A stretch of 64,000 nucleotides of DNA from Sclerotiophoma versabilis. Lineage: Eukaryota; Ascomycota; Dothideomycetes; Pleosporales; Didymellaceae. Each line of letters opens with the position of its first letter. Position 1 is the stretch's first letter. Below the pieces are notes generated by a model, which saw nothing but the letters and a program-made list of their open reading frames with translations, was not told where the DNA came from and searched no databases. Positions 10,990 to 21,273 of this stretch are shown in pieces. The position numbers and the translations under genes are program-made. The DNA lies in assembly GCA_012274445.1 (NCBI GenBank), contig JAAROD010000080.1:1426001-1490000 (forward strand), read 5' to 3'.

Positions 10990-11947
10990 CTACGGCAGGC
11001 ACGACAAGATCGGCTTCAGCTTGTTGTAAATGATCTGCTGCTGCGCAGCTGCTGCAGTGGTCTTGTCGTTCGCATCGCCAGGCGAAATGGAGACATAGCA
11101 ATCTTTGGCCCTGATGAGAGCGACATCCGCCTCCCACGGCAGCCTTGCTGTAGTTCCGCAAACAGTGATGTCGGGAGCACTGCCAATAAGACCGGTGTTG
11201 ATACGAGTGAAGATGAACTTGAACTGATTGACATTGTTGCACCTGGTGCTCGACACAGCTGGGAAGTTGACGTTTAGCCAGGTGTTGTCCGGAAGGTACG
11301 GCTTTCCAGAGCTGATGATGGTGTTTGTAACATTGAGAGCGAGATCAGCATAGATCTGACTGTACATTGGAGTAGGCTGGTTCCATGCAGTTTGGTCACC
11401 GGTCGCGCCAGAGAACGCAATGGCGGGAATCTTTGCGGTCTTTGCGGCGTAGGTTGCTGCTCCAACGGTTCCGGAGAAGGGAACTTGAATAGCAAGGTTG
11501 CTGCCGACGTTAGGGCCTGTGAGGGCAAGTTCGGGAGCAGCACCGTTCCACAATTTGGGTGCGGTGATCGAAATTCCCGTTTTGATGGCAGTAACAGGGT
11601 AGGAGTTGACGTAGTTCAAGCGAGGGTCTGTGGCATTGGCGCCTGTTGGCGGGCTATTGCCAGGGCAGGAAGAGAATTCACAACCATCGGAATCGACAGT
11701 CTTGGGTGCAGCATCAGACGAGCCTGGCATAGTAAATATCTTGATATTTAACAGTGTTAGGTGAATAGGTACCTTTGCCAGATTGATTCTCCGCCGGACT
11801 ACTGAGCACGGCTTGGTGACCAGCAGAGTTCAGAACATCGAAGAATGTCCTGATGTTGATCTCAGCCCAGCCGTCATCGTTGCTCTGAATGATGCGAACA
11901 CCTTGGGCGAGCGGTAGAGCCGCAGCGACTAGAAGTGAGTAGCGCAT
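10990..11947 (-). CDS. Secreted SurE-type 5'-nucleotidase / acid phosphatase
   Basis: Exons 11773-11947 and 10990-11723 with a 49-nt intron give 302 residues. The first 16 residues (MRYSLLVAAALPLAQG) are a signal peptide. The mature protein opens with 'VRIIQSNDDGWAEINIR', where the Asp-Asp pair and the following Asn/Ser residues bind the metal in SurE enzymes; 'SSPAENQSGKGSS' is the second conserved loop. SurE-like proteins hydrolyse nucleoside monophosphates and other phosphate esters. Fungal versions are typically secreted and about 300 residues long, as here. Several NxT/NxS sites fit passage through the secretory pathway. The start is the ATG directly before the signal peptide; the frame is open further upstream but without this signature. 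Confidence 0.9.
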
Positions 11948-13024
11948 GGTGTAGCGAGTGTATGGAACGAAACGAAGGGACTGAGATAGACAGTTGAGTT
12001 GCTTTGGGGTGACCGAAGACCGCGCACTTGCTTGCCCACACCTTACGGGCGGCCGTGATGCATGTTTATACCTACAACCTCTGCAATACAATCCAAGTCG
12101 ATATAGTAGTCATCCATGGTTTGCCCGATTCTGCTCCGCCCTTACAGCACGCGAATGCTAATGGGGTTTACCTCATAGCGAAGATCGCGCAATTAGCTGA
12201 ACGTGCTGCTCAAGGTGATTTGATTGAACGCACGGATAAATCAATGTGAAGGCGAGGAGCGGGTTTGAGGCTGTGAGTGGTTGGTCAGTCCGAAGCAAAG
12301 GGGCAACATGTGTGCTGGCCAATGGCGCCTCGGCAGCGGCGACCTTTTCGGCAGGCACCACCGACGCGCATTTGCACGTGCACTCCCCAGGCGCTTCTAT
12401 TCCCTGAGCAGCTTTGCAATTCCACTCGACGATAACCTTATATGGTAGCGTTGAGGCTCAACATACCTGCAGGCATGTTGTGCCGAATACGGAGTGGATG
12501 CATTGAACATCGGCCCGTCCCTTGGACTGGGAAGAGAGTGCGCACGGAACCACGATTGAAGGCGCAAATGAAGACACTCAATATCGTTTACGACGGCAGC
12601 TGGCATAAGCAGCGGAAGTGGAACTTCGGAGCAGGGATACTCGGCTTTATTCATTCTAATTTTGTGTAGAGAGAGCTCAGCCTTGTCATCGTGATAAGGA
12701 CACATAAATGCAGCTAGATATAGGTCAGCGTTGTATTGTACTGCATATACAGAATTAGGCCGGATTCGGTGTAATCTGGTCGGTAAAAGCCATTCCACAT
12801 GATCTAAACAGCACCGCCTGTCATGCCTCCTTCACCTGCACTACTCATACCGGGTACCATAGTATGCATATCGCCCTCCATTATATTGATCTTGCAAGCT
12901 GTCAATATCAATAGATTGGTGTTGGTCCACGTCTACACGGGGCACAGGCTAGATTAAATGATTTGAGGCCGGACCAGGATGAACTTCTATGCCATTGCTG
13001 GAAGCTTTTATAGTTGTGGCCCGG
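11948..13024. other. Gap of about 1.1 kb without recognisable gene
   Basis: Lies upstream of the SurE-type gene and downstream of the four-TM gene (both leftward). It should carry the SurE promoter at its left end. The short frames here show no family signature. Confidence 0.3.
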
Positions 13025-13754
13025 TTAGACCATATGCGCTGGCTTCAGTGGTTGCTGGGTGTAATAATCGGCCGTTGTGCCGTGCGATTGGTACGGCGGT
13101 AGCAATTGGTTTTGCTGAAGCTCGACAGGCACAATGTTTCGCTGGTATGGTGAAGCATCTTGATACTGCGGCGCGTATTCGGTGGGCATTGCTGGGTTGT
13201 ACATGGCTGGGTTGTGCGCTGCAGCATAGCTGCCTCGCTGAGCCTGCTTCTTCGTGCGGTGGTAGCCGACTGCTGAGTAGATAAGGAGGCCGACGAAGGT
13301 AAGGCTGAAGCAAGTCAGTATCATATCATAGTGCGGGTGTAATACATGCTCACAAGACGAAGACACTGAAGCCAATACCAGCTGCACTTGTCCCTCGCAT
13401 GATAGCGACGAGATCCATGATCAGGGCGCCTCCGAAAAAACCAGTTTGAAAGCAGTTCATGTTGAGGAATGTTCTGGGCTTCAGCGCGTCACGCATAAAG
13501 AGTACGATGGCAAGAACGTCGATAAGGAGGCAGATCACAACGAACAACATGTAAAGAACAGTGTTCCTGTATTCAGTTAGTATATAGTAGAGTAAAAGGC
13601 CAGTGGTTACGGACGCAATAGCTTGCCTCGTCATGCCATCTGCTGCACGAAGAGCGTAGGCGTAGCTTCCTATGAGGAAGAGCATGATGCAAATTCGCAG
13701 GAACCAGAATGGTATGAGCACGCGCTTCTTCCATATTTTAGGTTGGTCGACCAT
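13025..13754 (-). CDS. Four-TM fungal membrane protein with Pro/Gln/Tyr-rich tail
   Basis: Three exons, 13615-13754, 13354-13566 and 13025-13304, give 210 residues. Intron 2 (49 nt) joins 'GIGFSVFV' to 'FLTFVGLLIYS'. Intron 1 (48 nt, GTCCGT donor, ACTAAC branch) is frame-neutral and could also be read through. About four hydrophobic helices lie at residues 11-35, 50-70, 85-105 and 112-135, with a conserved 'FMRDALKP' loop and 'NCFQTGF'. After 'AVGYHRTKKQAQRG' the tail is cytosolic-looking and rich in Pro, Tyr and Gln. This is a widespread fungal family of unknown function with a MARVEL-like arrangement; I do not assign a role. Confidence 0.82.
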
Positions 13755-14293
13755 GACAAGTGGTTCTTATAGGTTGTTGGAGGGTTGGGTGGGTGTAGTG
13801 ATAACAGTACCAGTCAACTGGCAACGATGAACTTATCAAGGGAGCTTTGGATCAGACATGTTCAGCCAAGATACGGGCATCTCGCAAATCGATGTGCAGG
13901 AGTCAGGAGAAAGCGTCCAAGGCTGGCTGTGAATGTGGGTGAAACACGCGTTGCCGTCTGGCGCAGAACATCCTCATTTCCGAAGTTAACAGTCGAAGGT
14001 ATCGCAGTCTTCGCTGTTCGTAACAAGGCAGTGAACTAGAAAATATTGTGTGACCACACATTCCTTGGATCTCGGAAGTAAGACAGCAGCACCTGGTGCA
14101 CCAAGGGCCGTTGGAGCACGCGTCAAACGTTGCAGTTGTGGAGAGTGGGACGTTCAAAGCACGATCAGCGGATGGCTGAGTGGCTGAAACACCTCGGTCA
14201 ACGAGGAGCAAAAAATATTGGGCCGCTCCCAACCTTGAACGATCTTTGCACAGACGAGATCTGACAGGACAAGATGCAAAAAGCAAAAGAGAA
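13755..14293. other. Gap with promoter of the four-TM gene
   Basis: About 540 bases. The end next to 14293 includes T-runs that serve as the Pol III terminator of the tRNA-Trp gene when read on the - strand. No other gene recognised. Confidence 0.35.
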
Positions 14294-14375
14294 TGACCCG
14301 AAGGCGATTTGAACGCCTAACCTTCAGGAGACACCTTAACTGGAATCTGACGCGCTACCATTGCGCCATCGGGCC
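14294..14375 (-). tRNA. tRNA-Trp (CCA) with a ~10-nt intron
   Basis: On the - strand the 82-nt segment folds as a tRNA: acceptor GGCCCGA/TCGGGTC with discriminator A, D-arm GCGC..GCGC, and T-arm AGGCG-TTCAAAT-CGCCT. The anticodon loop contains TT-CCA-G and is followed by about 10 extra bases (TTAAGGTGTC) at the usual intron position after base 37. Removing them leaves 72 nt, the normal length of tRNA-Trp. The last anticodon-stem pair would be A31-C39, a mismatch. T-runs for Pol III termination follow just downstream (positions below 14290). Confidence 0.8.
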
Positions 14376-14801
14376 GGTTTAAACCGTGTCATTCGATTTG
14401 ATAAAAACTGTACTCATAATTTTATTTATATTCCATTCAAAATTCTGTGCTTGAGTGCGATGTTGTCTCACAACCTCGTTTGGTTGCATCTGCATAGTGG
14501 GGCTAGGAATTCCCTCTTGGAGCCAGCACATCAGCACATCAGCACATCGCATCGAAGGCCTACCATCCACACCGTTTCGGCCTTCGTGGATAGAGGCGCT
14601 GTCATGTGCCCGATGACCAACAGCATGAGGAAGGTACGTCGGGCCATCTGATGCATCACATGCGGGGCCCCAGCCACGCGCCAGAGGTCCCCGCGATAGC
14701 GATAAGCAGGCGACCATCACGGTACCCACTTCCACTTACTATCTATGCTGGAAGCCCTTCTGTTCCTAAGTTCTTGTGTAATCATTAACATAGTCCGCAT
14801 T
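14376..14801. other. Promoter region of the bleomycin hydrolase gene
   Basis: About 425 bases. It holds a short direct repeat, CAGCACAT three times, at about 14523-14547. No gene recognised. Confidence 0.35.
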
Positions 14802-16442
14802 ATGGGTGCGAACCAGTCGAGACCTTCAGATGCTGCTGTCAACGAGAAGCTGCGTGAGCGGCTTCAGGCCCTCCACGTGAACGAGGAACGTACTACGAGC
14901 GAGAAGGATGGGTTCGTGCATATCGCTGGCGATGCTCGTACGTCTTCAATTTGAAGTGCACTGTGAATAGAGTTCTGACTGGGCTGCAGCACCCAGATAC
15001 ACACCACTGTCAAGGCAGGTGAAGACTATCTCGACGAAAGATGCAGAGGAGTGGGAGAGGAAGATCATGGAGGACCCCAAGGTGCGACAGTTGTTCGTCT
15101 GAGACCTCAACATCGCTGATCAAGGACACAGAATCGTCTTGCCCTTCTAGCTCTCAGCTCAAACCCAGCCACGGCTATTCTCTCATCCCGTGCAGCTACC
15201 ATCTCCGATACCCACCAATTTAACATCAAAATTCCAACTGAAGGCTCACCTATTACGAACCAAGCGTCGTCAGGACGATGCTGGCTCTTTGCCTCAACGA
15301 ATGTCTTCCGCATCGCCATCATGAAGAAGTACAAGCTCGACAGCTTCCAGCTCTCGCAGGCATATCTCTTCTACTGGGATAAGATGGAAAAGGCGAACTA
15401 CTTCCTCGAGAATATCCTTGAAACCACATCAGAGAGCATCGATAGCCGTTTGATACAAGCCTTGTTAGCGAGTCCAGTCGGAGACGGTGGGCAATGGGAC
15501 ATGATCGCCAACCTGGTGGATAAGTACGGGCTGGTTCCTCACACTCTCTATCCGGACTCGTTCAACGCCAGCAATTCAAGAGTGATGGACACTCTTATTA
15601 CCACAAAGCTGCGAGAGGATGCCGTTCGACTGCGGTCCATCGCATCCAGTAGTGCTTCGCCTGATGCTATCAAGGCTAACATTGCAGCTGAGAAGGCTAC
15701 AATGATGCGCGAGATCCACCTCATCCTCACATTGATGCTGGGGCCACCTCCTGCGCCTGAGAAGGCCTTCACATGGGAATTCTACGACCGCGATGGCAAT
15801 TTCCAGACTGTGAAGACACGGCCGACTGCCTTCGCGAAGGAGCTATCTGACAACAGAACCATGCGTGCTCTTTCAGGCACAGATGTCCATCGACTCTTCT
15901 CTCTTGTCAACGACCCTCGCAATCCCTACAACCGCCTTCTAAGCGTGAACCGTCTGGGTAATGTATGGGAAGGCCGGCCGGTGACATATGTCAACACAGA
16001 CATGAAGACTATCAAAGACGCATGCATCGCTATGCTGAAGCGTGGTATGCCCGTCTTCTTCGGCTCGGACGTAGGAAAGTACTCCGACTCCACCAAAGGC
16101 ATCATGGACACAGATCTTTTCGAATATGAGCTTGGCTTCAACATCAAGCTGGGCATGTCGAAGGCAGAACGTCTACAGACTGGCGAGAGCCAGATGACAC
16201 ACGCTATGGTTCTGACGGCTGTGCATGTCGTAGACGGCAAGCCGGTAAGATGGAGGGTTGAGAATTCATGGAGTGAGAGAGTGGGTGAGAAAGGGTACTT
16301 CGTCATGAGTGACAAGTGGATGGATGAGTTTGTGTATCAGGCGGTGGTGGATCCTAGTGTGGTCAGCTCGACAGTCAGGAAGGTCTTGGAGCAGAAGCCG
16401 AAGATGCTGGAGCTTTGGGACCCTATGGGTGCCCTGGCTTGA
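14802..16442 (+). CDS. Bleomycin hydrolase-type cysteine aminopeptidase (C1B)
   Basis: Exons 14802-14937, 14990-15081 and 15132-16442, with introns of 52 and 50 nt, give 512 residues. The active site is complete: Cys126 in 'QASSGRCWLFAS', His433 in 'MTHAMVLTAVH' and Asn454 in 'WRVENSWS'. The length and the 'NRLALLALSSNPATAIL' segment near the N-terminus match fungal Lap3/Blh1 proteins. These are cytosolic homohexameric aminopeptidases that inactivate bleomycin and detoxify homocysteine thiolactone. The N-terminal 'MGANQSRPS' has Gly2 and Ser6, compatible with N-myristoylation, but that is only a motif. HIS5 lies 350 bases downstream on the same strand. Confidence 0.95.
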
Positions 16443-16791
16443 GGAAGAACATTTCGAGTTGTTTCTGAAGCTTAGCGTTCCTGGTTCATTGAATCTGTGT
16501 TGCATTGTTCCTTCCTCCTCTTGACCGCTCCGGTCCGGCGTGTAAGCCTTACCTGAACACCGCTTAGTATTACTCTCTCTTCGTCTGTCACATCGTCACC
16601 AATTACACGCCTCTTCCGGTTAGCGCACTGTGATCTTGCGACACTGCGGTGATGTCGAGTTCTTTGCAGAGTCATGGCGGTGATAAGAGATGACTCCCGA
16701 CATCGCCGGAGCCCCGCGGTACTCATACAAAAAGTCCCCGCCAGCATCTCTCGCAACATCGTAACGCGTTCAACCCCCCACATCACTCGCA
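16443..16791 (+). promoter_or_regulatory. HIS5 promoter with Gcn4/Cpc1-like site
   Basis: The 349 bases before HIS5 contain ATGACTCC at 16690-16697, one base away from the ATGACTCA core recognised by Gcn4/CpcA, about 100 bases before the start codon. This would fit general amino-acid control of a histidine gene. The site is seen; its use is inferred from the family. Confidence 0.4.
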
Positions 16792-18199
16792 ATGGCTCCT
16801 AGAAACACAGCGTTCAATCTGCAGGCATGCGCACGACCCAATATTCTCGTATTGGAGCCGTACCGCTGTGCGCGCGAGTAGGTGAAGCTCGACACTTTGC
16901 TGATGCGCATGGACACTTACGATGCCAGTGACTACAAGGATGACGGCACCAACATCCTGCTCGACGCCAACGAGAACGCATACGGTCCGGGTCTGGCGCT
17001 GAACGGGGAGGGCAAGCTCCCTGGTGCTAACACCAATGGCACATCAGACTCGTCAGCATCCATTGATGTAGATTTACTCGGCCTCAACCGCTACCCAGAC
17101 CCGTACGCATGTCTAGCATTATGCCCAAGCACCTGCTCACCATACACGTAGCCACCAAGCAGACCTAAAGCAGCTTCTCTGCAACCTCCGCAATACGCAC
17201 ACCCACACGTCGAAGAACATCGGCCCCGAGCACCTCTTCGTAGGCGTCGGCTCTGATGAAGCCATCGACGCCCTCATTCGCGCCTTTTGTGCGCCAGGCA
17301 AGGAGAAGATCCTGACATGTCCACCCACATACGGCATGTACAGCGTGTCTGCCCAAGTCAACGATGTCTCACTTGTCAAAATCCCGCTACAGCTCCCCTC
17401 CTTCGACCTTGATGTCCCTGCTATCCAGAAAGCGCTCGCCTCCGACCCCAGCATAAAGCTCGCATACCTCTGCTCTCCCGGCAACCCAACAGGGAAACTG
17501 TTGAAGAAGGAGGACGTACAAGCCATACTGGAGACAAACTGGAACGGCGTAGTAGTTCTGGATGAGGCATACGTTGACTTCGCCCCCGAAGGTGCATCCA
17601 TGGCAGAATGGGTCGCCGAGTGGCCGAATCTCGTTGTCATGCAAACTCTATCGAAAGCATTTGGCCTCGCAGGCATCAGACTTGGTGCCGCATTCGCAGA
17701 CCCGGCAATCGCACAGATCCTAAACAACATGAAGGCGCCATACAACATCTCGAACCCAACATCCCAGCTCGCACAAGCCGCGTTGAGCCCAAAGCACCTC
17801 AACGTTATGAACAGGAACAAAGACCTAATAGTGAGGCAGAGAGAGAGGTTGATTGAGGAGCTACCCAAGGTCCCGGGTATCGGGCAGCTGCACGGCGGGA
17901 CGGAGAGCAATTTCTTACTCTACCAGATGCTGGATAGCCCAAATGGCAAGCCGAGCAATGAGGTCGCATTGGCTGTATACGAGGGGTTGGCAGAAGAAAG
18001 GGGCGTTGTCGTCAGGTTCAGAGGGAAAGAGCATGGGTGTGAGGGTTGCCTCAGGATCACAGTTGGCACAGAAGACGAATGCACGAGGTTTTTGCAGGAG
18101 ATCAGGAATGTTTTGGAGGGTGTGTACAAGAAGAAAGGCAGCCTAGGTGGTGCGGGGGAGGAGCAGAAGGAGAAGGAGGCCAGTGCCATAGTCGCGTAG
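16792..18199 (+). CDS. HIS5: Histidinol-phosphate aminotransferase
   Basis: Exons 16792-16877, 16929-17102 and 17152-18199 with introns of 51 and 49 nt give 435 residues. Splicing restores 'LEPYRCARDDYKDDGTNILLDANENAYGP', the conserved N-terminus, and 'RYPDPHQADLK'. Fold-type I PLP features follow: 'VGVGSDEAIDALIRAF', 'LCSPGNPTG', 'VLDEAYVDF', and Lys255 in 'TLSKAFGLAGIRLG' as the Schiff-base lysine. The enzyme transfers the amino group of glutamate to imidazole-acetol phosphate in histidine synthesis. The C-terminus has an extra Gly/Lys/Glu-rich tail of about 25 residues beyond the usual end. Without the introns the frame is broken by stops at both seams, so the splices are needed. Confidence 0.95.
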
Positions 18200-19858
18200 A
18201 GCCAGAAGAGGAACACTGGAGTAAGGGGTAGACATGCACAACTCAAAGCAATCCAGGCAATACGCTCGTTATAGCCTAACCCATGAATTAAAATGTAATG
18301 CAAGAACTTCACGGCATAACATTGAGAGAATGTGATTTTCAAATTGGCAACTTTGATAAACTTTCCCGAGGCTAAATCCAAGTGGAATCGAAGATACAGT
18401 CTCAGGAAAAGTATGTGTCACTAACAACCTCCTACTGATACTATAGTTTTGAGCGTCGAGCATGTAGAAGTAGTTATATATTCTTCGCGGTGGTCTTTGG
18501 TGGTGCCACTGTCTAAATTGGCACGGTTGGTTCTCTCAGGGGGATTATGTACTATTAAACCCTCTTCTCATGCCTGAATATGGTCCTCGGAGCCGGGGCC
18601 TTGGGAGAAACAACGACAAGGACATGGCAAGTTGGACAGTCCAATTCGGAGTAAATGGAGCCAGTCATTCAAATTCTCTCAAACGCCTCGACATCACGAT
18701 GAAGGGGTAAGAGCAGCCAGGTTTCTAGGTTTCGGGGATCCTACAGAACACCTCCTCGATAGATAGAATCTAGAAGCAACATCCTTTCTCACAGACATGA
18801 GTCTGACAGCATGTTCTTTCAAGCAGCATGCACACACGCGCTTTCCTTCTGGTGGCTTCGGTCTCCATAATGCTTTTGGAAATTAGTTTGGATTTGTTGG
18901 TGCGCGAGAGGCGAGGAGCAAGGACCTCTTGAGAATGTCGGTGGAAGATTACATGTCAACTATCATCGCTCTCCTGGGTCGGACATAATGGTGGTATCCT
19001 AGCATCTTGAGCAGCTCAGCGGCAGAGACATCTTAAGAGTGACGCTTTGGTTTTGACCATACTTGATGGTCCAGGTCATGGCTTTTGACGCATACACCAG
19101 CTTCTCCTAGTTTTCAAAAACGCTGCAGATACACATTGAGGGAAGAGTGAGAAGGCAGGGATATTGTGTGAGGTATTAACTTCCATGGCTCTTTCCGGCA
19201 TATTGAGGATGAATCCAACATGTGCAAGCAATCGTGAAGGTTGCTGTTGGCACTTCTCCGTCACACATGTGCCAGGCACGCATCTTATGTGTTGTAGACA
19301 TGGGAAAAGGACAGCAAGCACGATTATTTGGAGTTTGACTTTGGCTCACCATACGATGTGAAACCGAAAGACATGCAAAAGCGGATGGTGTTTTTCGTAG
19401 GACGTCTGGGGGCCCGTGACTGAGATTAGAATCACCTCTGGGGTCAAACATGTGTGGGCGGTGACAAATTTTCGGAAGACAAACAGGAAATACAGTCTAA
19501 CGCACTATGACAGGACAACACAGACATTTCCTATGCCCGTCATGTTTTTGGTTCAGGTGCTGGTGGAGTGGAGCTGACAAAGAACTCCGGAGACAGAGAA
19601 GATGCTCTATACCTTGGTAAGTACCGTGAGATATTTGCAATACATAGATTGCTGTACTTCGAGCGAATTTGGCGCGCTAATCCGCACGAAGAAGCATGCG
19701 AAAATAATCCGATCAACTGCAAGACACGCTTGGTAATTCGTGAATTGTGATCATGTCAAGCGTTCGTGTTCGTGATGTTGCTGTTCTTGCCTTAGCGTGA
19801 TGAAGTTCTGCCATAAGTGGATCGCTGTTGCCAAGAGTCTTCACTAGCGCCTCCCGCC
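18200..19858. other. Gap of about 1.7 kb without recognisable gene
   Basis: Between HIS5 and the RPL15 leader. It contains only short frames on both strands with no conserved motif. The first bases should be the HIS5 3' UTR. I see no RNA gene or repeat family. Confidence 0.3.
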
Positions 19859-19877
19859 CACTTCGCTAAGCGAAGTG
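19859..19877. promoter_or_regulatory. Perfect 9-bp-arm inverted repeat upstream of RPL15
   Basis: CACTTCGCT-A-AGCGAAGTG is a perfect inverted repeat with a one-base centre, about 190 bases before the RPL15 start codon and about 80 bases before the proposed leader intron. It could be an operator of the ribosomal-protein promoter or form a hairpin at the 5' end of the mRNA. Confidence 0.35.
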
Positions 19878-19955
19878 CGAAATCTGATTCTCGTGGTTCT
19901 TGCACCTCGTCAACTTCCACCGTCAACGACCCTACTAACACCAGGACCAGACAAA

Positions 19956-20047
19956 GTGAGTCTCCCATACGAACAAATCGATCAATCGCGCGAACACCAC
20001 AACGAACGATCGAAACGACCGCACACGCAATACTAACAGCTACTCAG
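19956..20047 (+). other. Probable 5'-UTR intron of RPL15
   Basis: A GTGAGT donor at 19956, a TACTAAC branch point and a CTCAG acceptor directly abutting the RPL15 ATG define a 92-nt leader intron. Ribosomal protein genes of fungi often carry such a leader intron. Seen as consensus signals only. Confidence 0.6.
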
Positions 20048-20898
20048 ATGGGTGCCCTTAAGTATGTCGAGGAACTTCAGAAGAAGAAGCAGTCGGACAT
20101 GATGCGCTTCTTGATGCGCGTTCGCGTACGTAAACACGATTGAGACGAGACTGAGGACTCTGCTAACATTGCGACAGTGCTGGGAGGTATGAATTCACAT
20201 TTCCTGAGATACCGAGTCTCAATTGGTGTACTCGTTGAACATTAGCTGAGAGTGCATCGATAGCTTCGCCAACTGAAGGTCATCCACCGCGCCAGCCGTC
20301 CCTCGCGCCCCGACAAGGCCCGCCGTCTCGGTTACAAGGCCAAGCAGGGTTACGTTATCTACCGCTGCCGTGTCCGCCGCGGTGGCCGCAAGAGGCCCGC
20401 TCCCAAGTACGTACATTCGCAGCCAACGAAAGATATACCAGTGCTAACAATGAACTTCTAGGGGCGCCACCTACGGTATGCTTCACTCGATGAATTATAT
20501 AAGGCACGTAGAAAACTAATGCATCCACAGGCAAGCCCACCAACCAGGGTATCAACCAGCTCAAGTACCAGCGCTCCCTCAAGAGCACTGCTGAGGAGCG
20601 TGTCGGCCGCCGCTGCGCCAACTTGCGCGTTCTCAACTCGTACTGGATCAACCAGGACTCGACCTACAAGTACTACGAGGTCATCCTTGTTGACCCCCAG
20701 CACAAGGCCATCCGCCGCGACGCCCGCATCAACTGGATCGTCAACCCCGTCCACAAGCACCGCGAGTCTCGCGGTCTTACCGCCACCGGCAAGAAGAGCC
20801 GTGGTCTCGGCCGTGGCCACAAGTACAACAACACCACTGCTGGTCGCAGGAAGACCTGGAAGAGGCACAACACCCTCTCCCTCTGGCGCTACAGGTAA
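20048..20898 (+). CDS. RPL15: 60S ribosomal protein L15 (eL15)
   Basis: Five coding exons, 20048-20125, 20178-20186, 20264-20406, 20462-20475 and 20531-20898, give 203 residues, one fewer than the usual 204. The second exon is only 9 nt (Cys-Trp-Glu) and the fourth only 14 nt; both are required, because reading through gives early stops and the joined protein matches eL15 without gaps: 'FLMRVRCWELRQLKVIHRASRP', 'RRGGRKRPAPKGATYGKPTNQG', 'WKRHNTLSLWRYR'. eL15 is a core large-subunit protein that binds 25S/5.8S rRNA. Introns measure 52, 77, 55 and 55 nt, plus a likely leader intron. Confidence 0.97.
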
Positions 20899-21273
20899 AT
20901 GTAGCGCTGAGAGCGTTGCGTGGTGTCTGGGACGTCTGGTCGAATCTTTCAAGCTTATGGACTGGCGTGCATGGAAAAGGATGTTCTGCGTTGTGTAGCT
21001 TTTCATCGAGCGCACAATGATGGTCGTTCAGGACTGCTAAAATAAATTTCATGGATTCATGAATGGATGAATTGCATTATACCCCCTTCAACAAGTTGAA
21101 TCGCGTGACCTGACGTACTGTGATTCTGGACTCGCACCTTAACTTATTATGCTTGGCGCTTCCTAGTTTAAGTCAAAAACTCCAATACTGAAACACCGAC
21201 GTTCAATGTGGCATTGGCGTGAGATACTGTTACATTTCTTCCTTGGTTGTCTACCTTCGAACATTCACATCAG
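20899..21273. other. Convergent 3' spacer
   Basis: 375 bases between the ends of RPL15 (+) and the thiolase gene (-). It should hold both 3' UTRs; nothing else recognised. Confidence 0.35.

Noticed and set aside
17137..17910. 257-codon - strand frame.
   Set aside because: It is antisense to HIS5 exon 3, which carries all PLP-enzyme motifs; no motif in the antisense product.
20458..21015. 185-codon - strand frame and a 159-codon + frame.
   Set aside because: Shadows of RPL15 exon 5 caused by strong codon bias with few stops in other frames.
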